64,000 nt of DNA from Candidatus Latescibacterota bacterium. GTDB lineage: Bacteria > Latescibacterota > UBA2968 > UBA8231. Made by a program: the position numbers and the translations under genes. The notes below the pieces were generated by a model, which worked only from the letters and a program-made list of their open reading frames with translations, was not told where the DNA came from and ran no database searches. The first letter of the stretch is position 1. Each line of letters opens with the position of its first letter. Shown in pieces: positions 33,158-41,593 of this stretch. The stretch lies in NCBI GenBank assembly GCA_022826515.1, contig JAJDUT010000021.1, forward strand, positions 1 to 64,000, written 5' to 3'.

Positions 33158-33979
33158 CTACTCGGCGAGCCGCCCAATCGGCATCCGCGGCCCGACTAAA
33201 ATCATCCGGCCCCACGTGTTGTCGTCATCGCCATTGCCGTAGATCATGAAGTGCCCGCCGTATGCGCCGCCATCCGGGTCGGTGTGGACGATTTCCATGC
33301 TGTATTCGTCGCCCACTTGCGGCGGCTGCCAGCGGGGGTCGCTGTGGGCAAACGTCGGAGCCATCTCAACGCGGGCCTCCAAAATAAAATCAGCCGCGCT
33401 CCGGCCCCAAGGATCCATGCGCACCACGTAGTCGCAAGCTGCCTCGGGGATCGGCTCTTCAATGTAGCTCTGGCCGGGCGCGCCGTGCCGCCACCAAGCG
33501 TTTTGCGGCGTGCGCTGCGGGTCGGCCACAAAGCAGAAGGCATTGTCGCCTTGGCCGAAGCGCTCGTTGGCCCGGTCGCGCGGGCCTTCCATAAACCAAC
33601 AAATCGCATCCTTGAAATACCAGCGCTTGTCCGCCGGATCGGGGTCGTCGAGATCATTGACATTGTCCCAGACCTCGGCCCCGAAGTAGAAATTTTGCGC
33701 GTCCCAAGCAATGTAGTAGCGGGCGCGCAAGTCGTCTTCGAGATGCGGCTCGTCGCCGTGGTCGGTGAGGCGGTTGCGCGCACCGCGATCGAGGCGATAG
33801 AAGCCAGCCTCGCTGATGCGGCGCATGTCCCAAACGCCGTCGTTGTGAGCGAGATCCTTCCACTCGGCAAGGTCGCCGTCAATGGTCGGGGCCGTCTCCA
33901 ACAAGGGAGCGTTGATGTTCATATCCGCGCGTACGGCGGAGACAGCGAGCAAAATCGCGCACACAGCAAAAGGCAGCAT
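33158..33979 (-). CDS. Secreted CBM9/DOMON-like carbohydrate-binding protein
   Basis: The 273-residue protein has a signal peptide (MLPFAVCAILLAVSAVRA) followed by a family-9 carbohydrate-binding-like domain. The diagnostic opening is APTIDGDLAEWKDLAH, followed by ARYYIAWDAQNFYFGAEVWDN, then FILEARVEMAPTF. Such domains bind sugars or haem and are common in secreted proteins of this kind of bacterium. AGGAG precedes the ATG at 33979; the longer open frame to 34129 overlaps the upstream epimerase and is not used. It is the middle gene of a three-gene operon (epimerase, this gene, Sec-peroxiredoxin). Confidence 0.75.
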   Translation of the reverse strand: MLPFAVCAILLAVSAVRADMNINAPLLETAPTIDGDLAEWKDLAHNDGVWDMRRISEAGFYRLDRGARNRLTDHGDEPHLEDDLRARYYIAWDAQNFYFGAEVWDNVNDLDDPDPADKRWYFKDAICWFMEGPRDRANERFGQGDNAFCFVADPQRTPQNAWWRHGAPGQSYIEEPIPEAACDYVVRMDPWGRSAADFILEARVEMAPTFAHSDPRWQPPQVGDEYSMEIVHTDPDGGAYGGHFMIYGNGDDDNTWGRMILVGPRMPIGRLAE

Positions 33980-33990
33980 GGATCTTCTCC

Positions 33991-34737
33991 TCAGCGGTAG
34001 TTTTCGGCTCGGTCTGCGGGCACAAAGCCCACCGTTTGGCGAGCGTGTTCTAAGTCGCGGTAGCCCCATTTGTTGTCCGAGTTGGCGAAGAAGGTGTCGA
34101 AGGGCAAGTCGAAGGGGGCGGCAAGGCACTTTTCGATCATCTGCACGGCGTCGCGCTGGCTACACCAGACGCAAAACTCGCGCGAATGGGTCGGGCGATT
34201 TTCCGGGTTGACGCGACCAAAGCGCAGGCAGAGGACAGACATGCCGTGGGCCGAGGCGTACTCGCGGCCTAGCTCCTCGCCCCAGACCTTGCTAGCTGCG
34301 TATAGTCCCGTTGGCCGCAGAGGCGATTGCGCAGTCAGCATCGGCCACTCGGCGGGTACTTGGTCGTATTCGCCAGCCAAAAGCTCCTTGTATGGCGAGA
34401 GCGCGGCATAGCCGCCCATGACCGACCCGCTGCTGGCGAAGAGGACGCGCCGCACCCCGGCCTCGTGAGCTGCGGCAAAAACATTCCCTGTCCCCTGCAA
34501 GTTGGCGCGGAAGATCGCCGCTATATCGTTTTCAATATGGGCGGCGAGATGGACGACCGCGTCGATCCCAGCAAAGGCTGGTCTGATGGCATCGAGATCG
34601 GCAATGTCGGCTTGGTGGCAGTCGATGTTTGGGAGCGGGCGGCGGTTGAGGGCGCGCAGGTTATAGCGGGTGCGCAGGCTGGCGACCGCGGCCGTGCCGA
34701 TCAGACCCGTAGCACCTGTGATGAGAATATTTTGCAT
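33991..34737 (-). CDS. NAD-dependent epimerase/dehydratase (uronate dehydrogenase-like)
   Basis: The 248-residue extended short-chain dehydrogenase has the Rossmann motif ILITGATGLIGTAA at residues 4-17, an adenine-ribose pocket region (CHQADIADLDAI) and the catalytic YxxxK in GLYAASKVWGEE. The ATG at 34737 begins right at the Rossmann strand. Its small size and the SxGS-containing LFASSGSVMG fit sugar or uronic-acid oxidoreductases. It heads the minus-strand operon ending with the selenoprotein, with 11 nt to the next gene. The substrate is unknown. Confidence 0.8.
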   Translation of the reverse strand: MQNILITGATGLIGTAAVASLRTRYNLRALNRRPLPNIDCHQADIADLDAIRPAFAGIDAVVHLAAHIENDIAAIFRANLQGTGNVFAAAHEAGVRRVLFASSGSVMGGYAALSPYKELLAGEYDQVPAEWPMLTAQSPLRPTGLYAASKVWGEELGREYASAHGMSVLCLRFGRVNPENRPTHSREFCVWCSQRDAVQMIEKCLAAPFDLPFDTFFANSDNKWGYRDLEHARQTVGFVPADRAENYR

Positions 34738-34865
34738 AAGCCTATTGGGGGGTGAAGGTTGGCTCTCATTAGTAAGGAATACGGTTAGACGTGTCCAGCG
34801 GGCGCGGCCCTTGTTGTGGGCCACTGGCGCTTTGGCTACTATAAATCGGCGCGAAAATAGACTGT

Positions 34866-34979
34866 TATAACAGTCCTACATGATTTGCAAGCATGCGTTC
34901 ATCGACACGGTCTCTTTTACCTATACGTCATTCCCGTGAAAGCGGGAATCCAGTCTTGAATGATGTAGGGTTGCGATAG
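34866..34979. repeat. MITE-like element, copy 2 (about 114 bp)
   Basis: The left end is TATAACAGTCCTACATGATT. The right end, reverse-complemented, is CTATCGCAACCCTACATCATT, so terminal inverted repeats of about 20 bp are visible. The ends match copy 1 at 24072-24186, but the interior is different and contains a REP-like hairpin. It fills the divergent spacer just upstream of the ABC binding-protein start. Confidence 0.6.
34927..34953. repeat. REP-like hairpin (GTCATTCCCG family), copy 2
   Basis: ATTCCCG and CGGGAAT pair around TGAAAG. It is related to 25453-25479 in inverted orientation and nested inside the MITE-like element. Confidence 0.55.
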
Positions 34980-34982
34980 ATT

Positions 34983-36251
34983 ATGCACTTGAAACGAATA
35001 CTATTTCCGCTCCTTGTCGGCCTGATCGCCTGCGGAGGCGACGACCGCCCGCGTCCCGGCGAACCAACCACGGTGGTGTTGTGGGAGTTCGGGGGCGTGC
35101 CGGGTCTGCGCGCATGGGTGCAGCAGGCCGTGGCCGACTTCAACGCCGCGCGCAGCGACATCCAGATCGAGCTGGAGTTCCGCGACTGGGCGACGCAGCG
35201 CGAGAGCTTGATCAGCACCACCATCGTCGGCGATGGGCCGGATATTGTGCGAGTGCATCACAAGTACTCGGTCGAGTTCGGCGAGTTGGGAGGGCTGTAC
35301 GCACTGGAGAATTTCCCCGACTTCCCCCAGGTCAAGGAGCGCATCCTCGACAACGTCTGGGAACTGGTCGAATACGACGGCAAGCACTACGGCCTGCCAG
35401 TGACCATGCTGCCCTTCGTGCTGGCGGTCAACACCGACATTATGGGTCGGATGGGACTCGAAGTGCCCAAGACTTGGGACGAGATGCTGGCGCTGGGGCC
35501 GCAATTCGCAGGCACGGGGATCGAGCCTTTTACCATGCCTGGGGGCGTCAATCTGGACACAGCCTACCGCTTTTTGCCGCTGCTGTACAAAGCGGGTGGG
35601 CGCGTCTTTGACGAGGATTGGTCGGCCGCCGCCTTTAACGGCCCGGCCGGGCAGGCGGCGCTGGAGTTTCTAGTGGAGATGAAAAACAAGGGCTATTTGC
35701 CTCCCGGCAGCGCGGCCTATCGCTTCGACGAAAACGCCGCGCACTGGTCAACCGGCAAGGCCGCGCTATCGATTGAAGGGCCGTGGTGGCAGGATATCGT
35801 CCACGGCAACTACGACTTCGATTTGAACAATCTGGCGCTGGCGCAAATTCCCACGCCCACAGAGCACATCGGACCGCACGAATCGCGGACGTTGCTCGAC
35901 GTAATTATGATTGCCATAACGGGCTATACCAAGGTGCCCAACGAAGCTTGGGAAGTGGTCAAGGCGCTGGATTTGGACCATCCGGTCTGGCGCAACCCCA
36001 ACCCGACCATGGGCGGCATTCCCACGCTAAAGGCAGCCTATGCCGAAGGCGTGCAGTCCGATTACATCGACCTAGATCAACTCGCCATCGCCGGGGCCAA
36101 TGGGCTGGGTTGGCCGGGCCATCCGGCGATTACCCAGATCCAGCGGCACATTGCCGACGCGGTCAATATGGCGCTGACCGGCACGCTAAGCCCCAAGGAG
36201 GCGCTGGACTTTGCCGCCGAAGAAGTAAACGAGGTATTGAGTGATTACTAA
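34983..36251 (+). CDS. Sugar ABC transporter substrate-binding lipoprotein (family 1)
   Basis: The 422-residue protein has a lipoprotein signal peptide (lipobox LIAC, Cys17) and the fold of extracellular sugar-binding proteins. The core shows TTVVLWEFGGVPG, then VADFNAA...IQIELEFRDW, a YDGKHYGLPVT hinge region and WDEMLALGPQF. A late AALSIEGPWWQDIV is typical of MalE/UgpB-like proteins. It delivers a carbohydrate to the permeases at 36241 and 40737. Its 3' end overlaps the permease start by 11 nt. The upstream region is occupied by a MITE-like repeat, so its promoter may come from that element. Confidence 0.88.
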   Translation: MHLKRILFPLLVGLIACGGDDRPRPGEPTTVVLWEFGGVPGLRAWVQQAVADFNAARSDIQIELEFRDWATQRESLISTTIVGDGPDIVRVHHKYSVEFGELGGLYALENFPDFPQVKERILDNVWELVEYDGKHYGLPVTMLPFVLAVNTDIMGRMGLEVPKTWDEMLALGPQFAGTGIEPFTMPGGVNLDTAYRFLPLLYKAGGRVFDEDWSAAAFNGPAGQAALEFLVEMKNKGYLPPGSAAYRFDENAAHWSTGKAALSIEGPWWQDIVHGNYDFDLNNLALAQIPTPTEHIGPHESRTLLDVIMIAITGYTKVPNEAWEVVKALDLDHPVWRNPNPTMGGIPTLKAAYAEGVQSDYIDLDQLAIAGANGLGWPGHPAITQIQRHIADAVNMALTGTLSPKEALDFAAEEVNEVLSDY

Positions 36252-37140
36252 AGGTGCGCTGCGCAAAAACCTGACGCCGTACTATTTCTTGCTGCCGGCC
36301 CTGCTGGTCTTGGTGGTCGTCATCCTCTACCCGGTGTTCAGCAACCTGATTATGAGCTTGTACAAGGTGAAGCTCTTTCGCGGCGCTGGCGACGAGTTCA
36401 TCGGCCTGACTCACTACGCCAAGCTCTTCGGCAGCCGCACCTTCGTCAACAGCATCTGGAGCTCGGTGCGCTTTACGCTCTACTCCCTGCCGGTCGCCTT
36501 CGTCTTGGGCTTGGGGATGGCGTTGATCTTCAACGAGATTCGCAAGTATCGGCCGGTCTTTACCGGCTTTCTGCTCGTCCCTTGGGCCATCGCCCCAGTG
36601 GTGACCGGCTACATGTGGCGCTGGCTCTTCCACGACAGCTTCGGCCTCGTCAATCATACGCTCCTAAGCCTCGGCTTCATCGACGCCAATGTCCCCTGGC
36701 TAGCGCAGCCAGATGCGGCTATGGGCGCGGTGGTGGTGGCCAATGTCTGGCGCTTCATGCCCTACATCACCATCATGCTGCTAGCGGGTTTGCAGGGCGT
36801 GTCCGCCGAGCTGTACGAGGCCGCGCACGTCGATGGAGCCAATGTGTTCGGGCGCTTCTTCCACGTGACCCTGCCGCAGCTCAAACACGTGATCGGGGTA
36901 GTCTTCCTCTTCGCCACCATCTGGATGGTCAACGACTTCGCGCTGATTTTCATAATGACCGAGGGCGGCCCGGCCAAGGCCACGCAAGTAGTGCCGATTA
37001 CAGTCTATCGCATCGCCTTCGAGCACCTGCGGCTCGGCAAGGGCGCGGCAGCAGGGCTCATTCTGCTGCTCTTTTTGCTGGCCATGAGCATCGTCTTCAT
37101 CCGCGTGCTCTTCCGCGAGGAGCGGCGGGACGACGATTAA
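36241..37140 (+). CDS. Sugar ABC transporter permease (MalF/UgpA-like)
   Basis: The 299-residue membrane protein has about six helices and the EAA loop for contacting the ATPase (LYEAAHVDGANVFGRFFHVTLP). It starts with GTG at 36241 inside the binding-protein gene. The last about 190 bp, encoding IMTEGGPAKATQVVPITVYR to the C-terminus, are duplicated at 38330-38544. Its usual MalG-like partner is displaced to 40737 by an insertion. No ATPase of the MsmX/UgpC type is nearby, so a shared ATPase elsewhere is likely. Confidence 0.88.
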   Translation: MITKGALRKNLTPYYFLLPALLVLVVVILYPVFSNLIMSLYKVKLFRGAGDEFIGLTHYAKLFGSRTFVNSIWSSVRFTLYSLPVAFVLGLGMALIFNEIRKYRPVFTGFLLVPWAIAPVVTGYMWRWLFHDSFGLVNHTLLSLGFIDANVPWLAQPDAAMGAVVVANVWRFMPYITIMLLAGLQGVSAELYEAAHVDGANVFGRFFHVTLPQLKHVIGVVFLFATIWMVNDFALIFIMTEGGPAKATQVVPITVYRIAFEHLRLGKGAAAGLILLLFLLAMSIVFIRVLFREERRDDD

Positions 37141-37248
37141 AAATCATCAAACACCAAGGGTCTCGATGGCCTCGGTGGGCTGTGCTATGCCCTTTGTTTT
37201 GGTGTGCCAATCGGATATATTTCTCTACATCACATCGCGTCCACTCTT

Positions 37249-37326
37249 AGAAGCTGTCTTAAAATTCGCCGTGGTCCGTAGCCACGAATACACCTATCGT
37301 CCGACGCGAGTTTTAAGAACGCTTCT
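37249..37326. repeat. 78-bp inverted-repeat element with IS-like ends
   Basis: AGAAGCTGTCTTAAAA at 37249-37264 is matched in reverse complement by TTTTAAGAACGCTTCT at 37311-37326 (14 of 16 positions). The ends resemble the IS5-like terminus GAAGCTGTCTGAAAACCC at 22638. It lies just upstream of the Rpn-like gene and may be a remnant or non-autonomous relative. Confidence 0.45.
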
Positions 37327-37341
37327 CAGGAGAACGGACCG

Positions 37342-38298
37342 ATGGCCGAATTTGACAGCGTTTCCAAATCCCTGCTCAGCACTCATCCGCAGAGCTTTCT
37401 GACCTTCCTGCTGGGGCACTCACAGGTGCAGCTACTGGATATGCTCAACCCGGAGCAACCCACCGTCGAGACGCAGGTGATGGACAGCTTACTGCACGTG
37501 CAAATCCAAGGCGAGGAAGCGTTAGTTCATTGCGAGTTTCAAACTACCGATAGCACGGCCGTGCCCATGCCGCGCCGCATGGCCGGCTACATGGGACGCT
37601 GCATTGCCGAGTACGGCTTGCCCCTGTTTTCCTACGTGATCTACCTGCGTCCCGAGGCCGGACGGCGCGATCCGGGGCATTATATTCAAGAGCATACGGG
37701 CTTTGAGGTACTGCTGCGCTATAAGGTGATCCGTTTGATTGCGTTGGATGGGATGACGTATTTGTCGTCGGGCAATGTGGGGGTGCTGCCCTTTACGCCG
37801 CTGATGGGGCGTCCTCAAGGGATGGATGTGGATGCGTGGTTGCGTCAGTGTGTGGAAACGACCGAGGAGTTAGCTGTATCTCGTGCCGTTAAGCATAGTG
37901 TGTTGGCACACATGGGGATGTTGAGTTCATTGGTATGCGAGGAATCAACCGTTTTTTCTTTTATATCGGAGGAGATCATGACTGAGTTTCCGTTACTTGA
38001 GTCTTTGCGCAAGCGAGCACTGGAACAGGGGCATGAGGAAGGGCTGAAGCAGGGACGTGAGGAGGGACGTGAGGAGGGACATGAGGAGGGGCTGGAGCAA
38101 GGGCTGGAGCAAGGGCTTCGGCAAAGTATCCAAGAAGCCTTGGCGCTTCGGTTTGATGCGGATGCGGCCAAGGCGTTGTCGGAGCGCTTGGAGAGTATTG
38201 AAGCAGTCGAGCAACTCCAAGTCTTGCTGCGCGCCGCCATCCAGGTGGCGGAACTGGCCGAGTTCACGCGCTTGTTGGATGAGATAACCGCCGAGTGA
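37342..38298 (+). CDS. Rpn-family/PD-(D/E)xK nuclease-like protein
   Basis: The 318-residue protein belongs to the Rpn/YhgA-like group of recombination-promoting nucleases and putative transposases. The N-terminal half holds a nuclease-like core (VMDSLLHVQIQGEEALVHCEFQ, with acidic and E-x-Q residues) followed by RRMAGYMGRC and a LIALDGMTYLSSG segment. The C-terminal part has a repetitive EQGHEEGLKQGREEG run of E-G/Q-G repeats, a hallmark of the family, and then a leucine-rich helix. AGGAG precedes the ATG by 8 nt. It sits between a permease gene and a duplicated permease fragment, so it came in with, or caused, the rearrangement. Confidence 0.75.
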   Translation: MAEFDSVSKSLLSTHPQSFLTFLLGHSQVQLLDMLNPEQPTVETQVMDSLLHVQIQGEEALVHCEFQTTDSTAVPMPRRMAGYMGRCIAEYGLPLFSYVIYLRPEAGRRDPGHYIQEHTGFEVLLRYKVIRLIALDGMTYLSSGNVGVLPFTPLMGRPQGMDVDAWLRQCVETTEELAVSRAVKHSVLAHMGMLSSLVCEESTVFSFISEEIMTEFPLLESLRKRALEQGHEEGLKQGREEGREEGHEEGLEQGLEQGLRQSIQEALALRFDADAAKALSERLESIEAVEQLQVLLRAAIQVAELAEFTRLLDEITAE

Positions 38299-38329
38299 AG
38301 CCCTGCTGATCCAGAATGCGAAAAAGGGC

Positions 38330-38544
38330 TGATTTTAGCCGTAATAATGACCGAAGGCGGCCCGGCCAAGGCCACGCAGGTGGTGCCGATTACAGTCTAT
38401 CGCATCGCCTTCGAACACCTGCGGCTCGGCAAGGGCGCGGGCGCGGGCGCGGCGCTCATTCTGCTACTCTTTTTGTTGGCCATGAGCATCGTCTTCATCC
38501 GCGTGCTCTTCCGCGAGGAGAGGAGAGATGCGAATGCGAATTAA
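38330..38544 (+). pseudogene. Duplicated 3' fragment of the MalF-like permease gene
   Basis: From GCTGATTTT at 38330 to the stop codon at 38542-38544 the DNA closely matches the end of the permease gene at 36241-37140, with scattered substitutions and a small GCGGGC expansion. It encodes the last about 65 residues (MTEGGPAKATQVVPITVYR and on). It cannot be expressed as a permease. It marks the right boundary of the Rpn insertion. Confidence 0.85.
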
Positions 38545-38576
38545 AATTCAAGAAAATGACTAAGGAGGATACGCCG

Positions 38577-40724
38577 ATGAACAAGATCCGGTTGTCCAAC
38601 GTCAGCTTCTTGGTCGTCTGTGCCTTATGGGTGCAGAGCAGTTTCGCCCAAGACTACACCCCTTGGCCCGCAGAAGCCCTCGCCCGCTCGGGCAAGGTGA
38701 GCACCAGTGCAGGCGTCTCGCTCGACGATGCGAACACCAGTGCTGAAATCGCTCTACTCACAGGCCATATGGGTGTTGTCTGGTCCGTGGCGTTTTCGCC
38801 GGATGGAAAAACCCTCGCCAGTGCCAGTCGGGACGGCACAGTGCGACTATGGGATGTGGAAGCTGGACAATGGATAGACACCCTCAGAGGCCATACGGAT
38901 TCGGTCTATTCCGTGGCGTTTGCGCCCGATGGAACCCTCGCTAGTGCCAGTCGAGACCGCACAGTGCGGCTATGGAATGTGGAAGCTGGACAACTACTAA
39001 ACACCTTAGAGCATACGGATAGAGTTCATTCCGTGGCGTTTTCGCCCGATGGAAAAACCCTTGCCAGTGCCAGTTCGGACAGCACAGTGCGACTATGGGA
39101 TGTAGAAGCTGGACAACTGATAAACACTCTCACAGGCCATACGGGTGGAGTCCGTTCCGTGGCGTTCTCGCTCGATGGAAAAACCCTTGCCAGTGGCAGT
39201 TGGGACTACACAGTGCGGCTGTGGGACGTGGAAGCTGGACAACTAATAAACACGCTCACAGGCCATACGGGTGGGGTCTATGCTGTGGCCTTCTCACCCG
39301 ATGGAACCATTCTCGCCATTAACAGTTGGGAAGCGGTGCGGCTATGGGACGTGGAGTCAGGACAACTGGGAAACACTCTAGCAGGCCATACGGATCTGGT
39401 CTATGCCGTGGCCTTCTCACCCGATGGAAACACCCTCACCAGTGCCAGTTCGGACAGCACAGTGCGGCTGTGGAACGTGGAGTCAGAACAATGGGTAAAA
39501 GCCTTAGGTCATGGGGGGGCGATCCATTCCGTGGCGTTTTCACTGGATGGAACCACCCTCGCCAGTGCCATTCGGGACGGCACAGTGCAATTATGGGACA
39601 TGGAAGCTGGACAACTAATAAACACACTCACAGGCCATACGGATTATGTGACTTTCGTGGCGTTTTCGCCCGATGGAACCACCCTCGCCAGTGCCAGTTT
39701 GGACGGCACGATGCAGTTATGGGACGTAGAAGCAGGACAACTAATAAACACTTTAGGTAATACTAGGGCTCCGGCTTATACTAGGGCTCCGGTCCATTCC
39801 GTGGCGTTTTCACCGGATGGAACCACCCTCGCCAGTGCCGATTGGGACAACGGCACGGTACGGTTGTGGAAGGTAGAATCTGTACAACTGATAAACACCT
39901 TAGACCATAGAGGAAATGCGGTCTATTCCGTGGCGTTTTCGCCCGATGGAACCACCCTCGCCAGTGGTAGTGAGGACGACACAGTGTGGCTGTGGAACGT
40001 AGATTCGGGACAACTAATAAACACTCTCACAGGCCCTAGGGGTTTTATCTTATCCGTGGCGTTTTCGCCCGATGGAACCACCCTCGCCAGTGCCCATTGG
40101 GACGGTACAGTGCGGCTATGGGATGTGGAAGCAGGACGACTAATAAACACTCTCACAGGCCATACGGATCTGGTCTGTTCCGTGGCGTTCTCACCGGATG
40201 GAACCATCCTCGCCAGTGGTGGCAGTGAGGACAGCACAGTGCGGCTATGGGACGTGGAGTCGGGACAACTAATAAACACACTCACAAGACATCATAGTTG
40301 GGTCTATTCAGTGGCGTTCTCGCCCGATGGGACTACTCTCGCCAGTGGCAGTTGGGACAACATAGTGCTGCTATGGGATATGTCGCCCTACATCACCCCC
40401 GCTGAACCAACGGCGATTCAATCTTCAGCACCGCGCTTGCTACCAGCCGTCAGCGGCCTAGATCCCAATTATCCCAATCCCTTCAACGCCAGCACCTATC
40501 TTATCTACCGTCTGGCCACCCCCGGTGTAGTACGGCTGAAGATTTACAACGCCTTGGGGCAGCCGGTGCGCACCCTCGTGGATCAATACCAGCCCGCCGG
40601 CTTCTACCAAGTCGCCTGGGATGGCCGCAACCAACGCGGGGCGGCGGTGGCCGCCGGTGTCTATCTGACGCGGCTTTTCTACCCCGGCGGCGAGCAGACC
40701 CGCCGAGTGCTCTTGCTCAAGTAA
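38577..40724 (+). CDS. Secreted WD40-repeat protein with FlgD-like sorting domain
   Basis: The 715-residue protein has a signal peptide (MNKIRLSNVSFLVVCALW to SSFAQ). Thirteen WD40 repeats of about 42 residues follow, each built as SVAFSPDGTTLASASxDGTVRLWDVEAGQLINTLTGHT. The repeats are nearly identical even at DNA level. Thirteen repeats suit a double seven-bladed propeller completed by one divergent blade. The C-terminus is a FlgD-like/T9SS-type sorting domain (DPNYPNPFNASTYL to GVYLTRLFYPGGEQTRRVLLLK). The ATG at 38577 has a strong AAGGAGG; the open frame upstream is the permease fragment in another frame. It interrupts an ABC transporter operon and probably acts as a surface binding scaffold. 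Confidence 0.88.
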   Translation: MNKIRLSNVSFLVVCALWVQSSFAQDYTPWPAEALARSGKVSTSAGVSLDDANTSAEIALLTGHMGVVWSVAFSPDGKTLASASRDGTVRLWDVEAGQWIDTLRGHTDSVYSVAFAPDGTLASASRDRTVRLWNVEAGQLLNTLEHTDRVHSVAFSPDGKTLASASSDSTVRLWDVEAGQLINTLTGHTGGVRSVAFSLDGKTLASGSWDYTVRLWDVEAGQLINTLTGHTGGVYAVAFSPDGTILAINSWEAVRLWDVESGQLGNTLAGHTDLVYAVAFSPDGNTLTSASSDSTVRLWNVESEQWVKALGHGGAIHSVAFSLDGTTLASAIRDGTVQLWDMEAGQLINTLTGHTDYVTFVAFSPDGTTLASASLDGTMQLWDVEAGQLINTLGNTRAPAYTRAPVHSVAFSPDGTTLASADWDNGTVRLWKVESVQLINTLDHRGNAVYSVAFSPDGTTLASGSEDDTVWLWNVDSGQLINTLTGPRGFILSVAFSPDGTTLASAHWDGTVRLWDVEAGRLINTLTGHTDLVCSVAFSPDGTILASGGSEDSTVRLWDVESGQLINTLTRHHSWVYSVAFSPDGTTLASGSWDNIVLLWDMSPYITPAEPTAIQSSAPRLLPAVSGLDPNYPNPFNASTYLIYRLATPGVVRLKIYNALGQPVRTLVDQYQPAGFYQVAWDGRNQRGAAVAAGVYLTRLFYPGGEQTRRVLLLK
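38757..40380 (+). repeat. Tandem array of about 126-bp units (WD40 coding)
   Basis: Thirteen in-phase units share runs such as TCCGTGGCGTTTTCGCCCGA and ACCCTCGCCAGTGCCAGT. Such conservation at synonymous sites implies recent expansion or gene conversion. Confidence 0.8.
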
Positions 40725-40736
40725 TAGGCCCTACGA

Positions 40737-41585
40737 ATGATGTCTGTTCCAATTAAAACCCAAGAAAAAGTCCGCGCCTATCTCGCCTACGGCTTAGGCT
40801 CGGTCTTCGTACTCGCGCTGGTGATGCCGCTGATATGGGTGGTGACCACGTCCATGCGTCCCCTGTCCGAGATGACGCAGACGCCGCCTTTGGTCTTCCC
40901 CCGCTCCCTCACCTTCCACGCGTACGTCGAGATGTGGGACACCGGGCCGTTTGTGAAGTACTTTGCCAACAGCATGGCCATTTCCCTCTCCACGGCCCTA
41001 ATCGCCCTCGCATTTAGCGTCTGCGCGGCGTATGCCTTTGCCCGCTTCCGCTTTCGCGGCAACACCTTGTTGCTGATGGTGGTGGTGATGTCGCAAATGC
41101 TGCCCGGCTCTTCGATCCTCATCCCGCTCTTTCAGGTAATTCGCTCGTTCGGCTTGCTCGACACGCACGTGGGCATGGTGTTGATCTACACGGGCTTTGC
41201 CATTCCGTTTTGCACCTGGCTGCTCAACGGCTACTTCCGCGCCATCCCCACCGATTTAGAACAGGCCGCGCTCATCGACGGCTGCAACCGCCTCCAGCTA
41301 CTCTACCGAATCGTCTTGCCGCTGGCCGCACCGGCGATCGTGGCAGTGGGGACTTTTGCCTTTTTGCTTTCGTGGAATGAATTCTTGTTCGCTTTTGTGT
41401 TTACCAAATCGCAGGCCCTGACCATTCCGGTGGGATTGCGCGCCGCGTTTTTGGGGCAATACGTCAACAAATACGACCAGCTATTCGCCGCATCGCTGAT
41501 CTTTAGCCTGCCGCCAATCGCGCTCTTTGTGGGATTGCAGCGGTATTTTGTCCAAGGTTTGACGGCTGGTGCCGTAAAGGGATAG
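40737..41585 (+). CDS. Sugar ABC transporter permease (MalG/UgpE-like)
   Basis: The 282-residue permease has about six transmembrane helices, an N-terminal PLIWVVTTSMRPLSEM typical of the MalG group, and the EAA loop as DLEQAALIDGCNRLQLLYRIVLPLAAP. It is the expected partner of the MalF-like permease at 36241, now 3.6 kb away because of the Rpn/WD40 insertion. The second transporter's binding protein starts 8 nt after it, so the two systems appear to be co-transcribed. Confidence 0.88.
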   Translation: MMSVPIKTQEKVRAYLAYGLGSVFVLALVMPLIWVVTTSMRPLSEMTQTPPLVFPRSLTFHAYVEMWDTGPFVKYFANSMAISLSTALIALAFSVCAAYAFARFRFRGNTLLLMVVVMSQMLPGSSILIPLFQVIRSFGLLDTHVGMVLIYTGFAIPFCTWLLNGYFRAIPTDLEQAALIDGCNRLQLLYRIVLPLAAPAIVAVGTFAFLLSWNEFLFAFVFTKSQALTIPVGLRAAFLGQYVNKYDQLFAASLIFSLPPIALFVGLQRYFVQGLTAGAVKG

Positions 41586-41593
41586 GTGATCCA

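Noticed and set aside
38316..38576. Long N-terminal extension of the WD40 gene
   Set aside because: It is the duplicated permease fragment read in the wrong frame, and the true signal peptide and strong ribosome-binding site are at 38577.
38757..40380. Tandem repeats as a CRISPR array
   Set aside because: The units are about 126 bp, in coding phase and encode WD40 blades.
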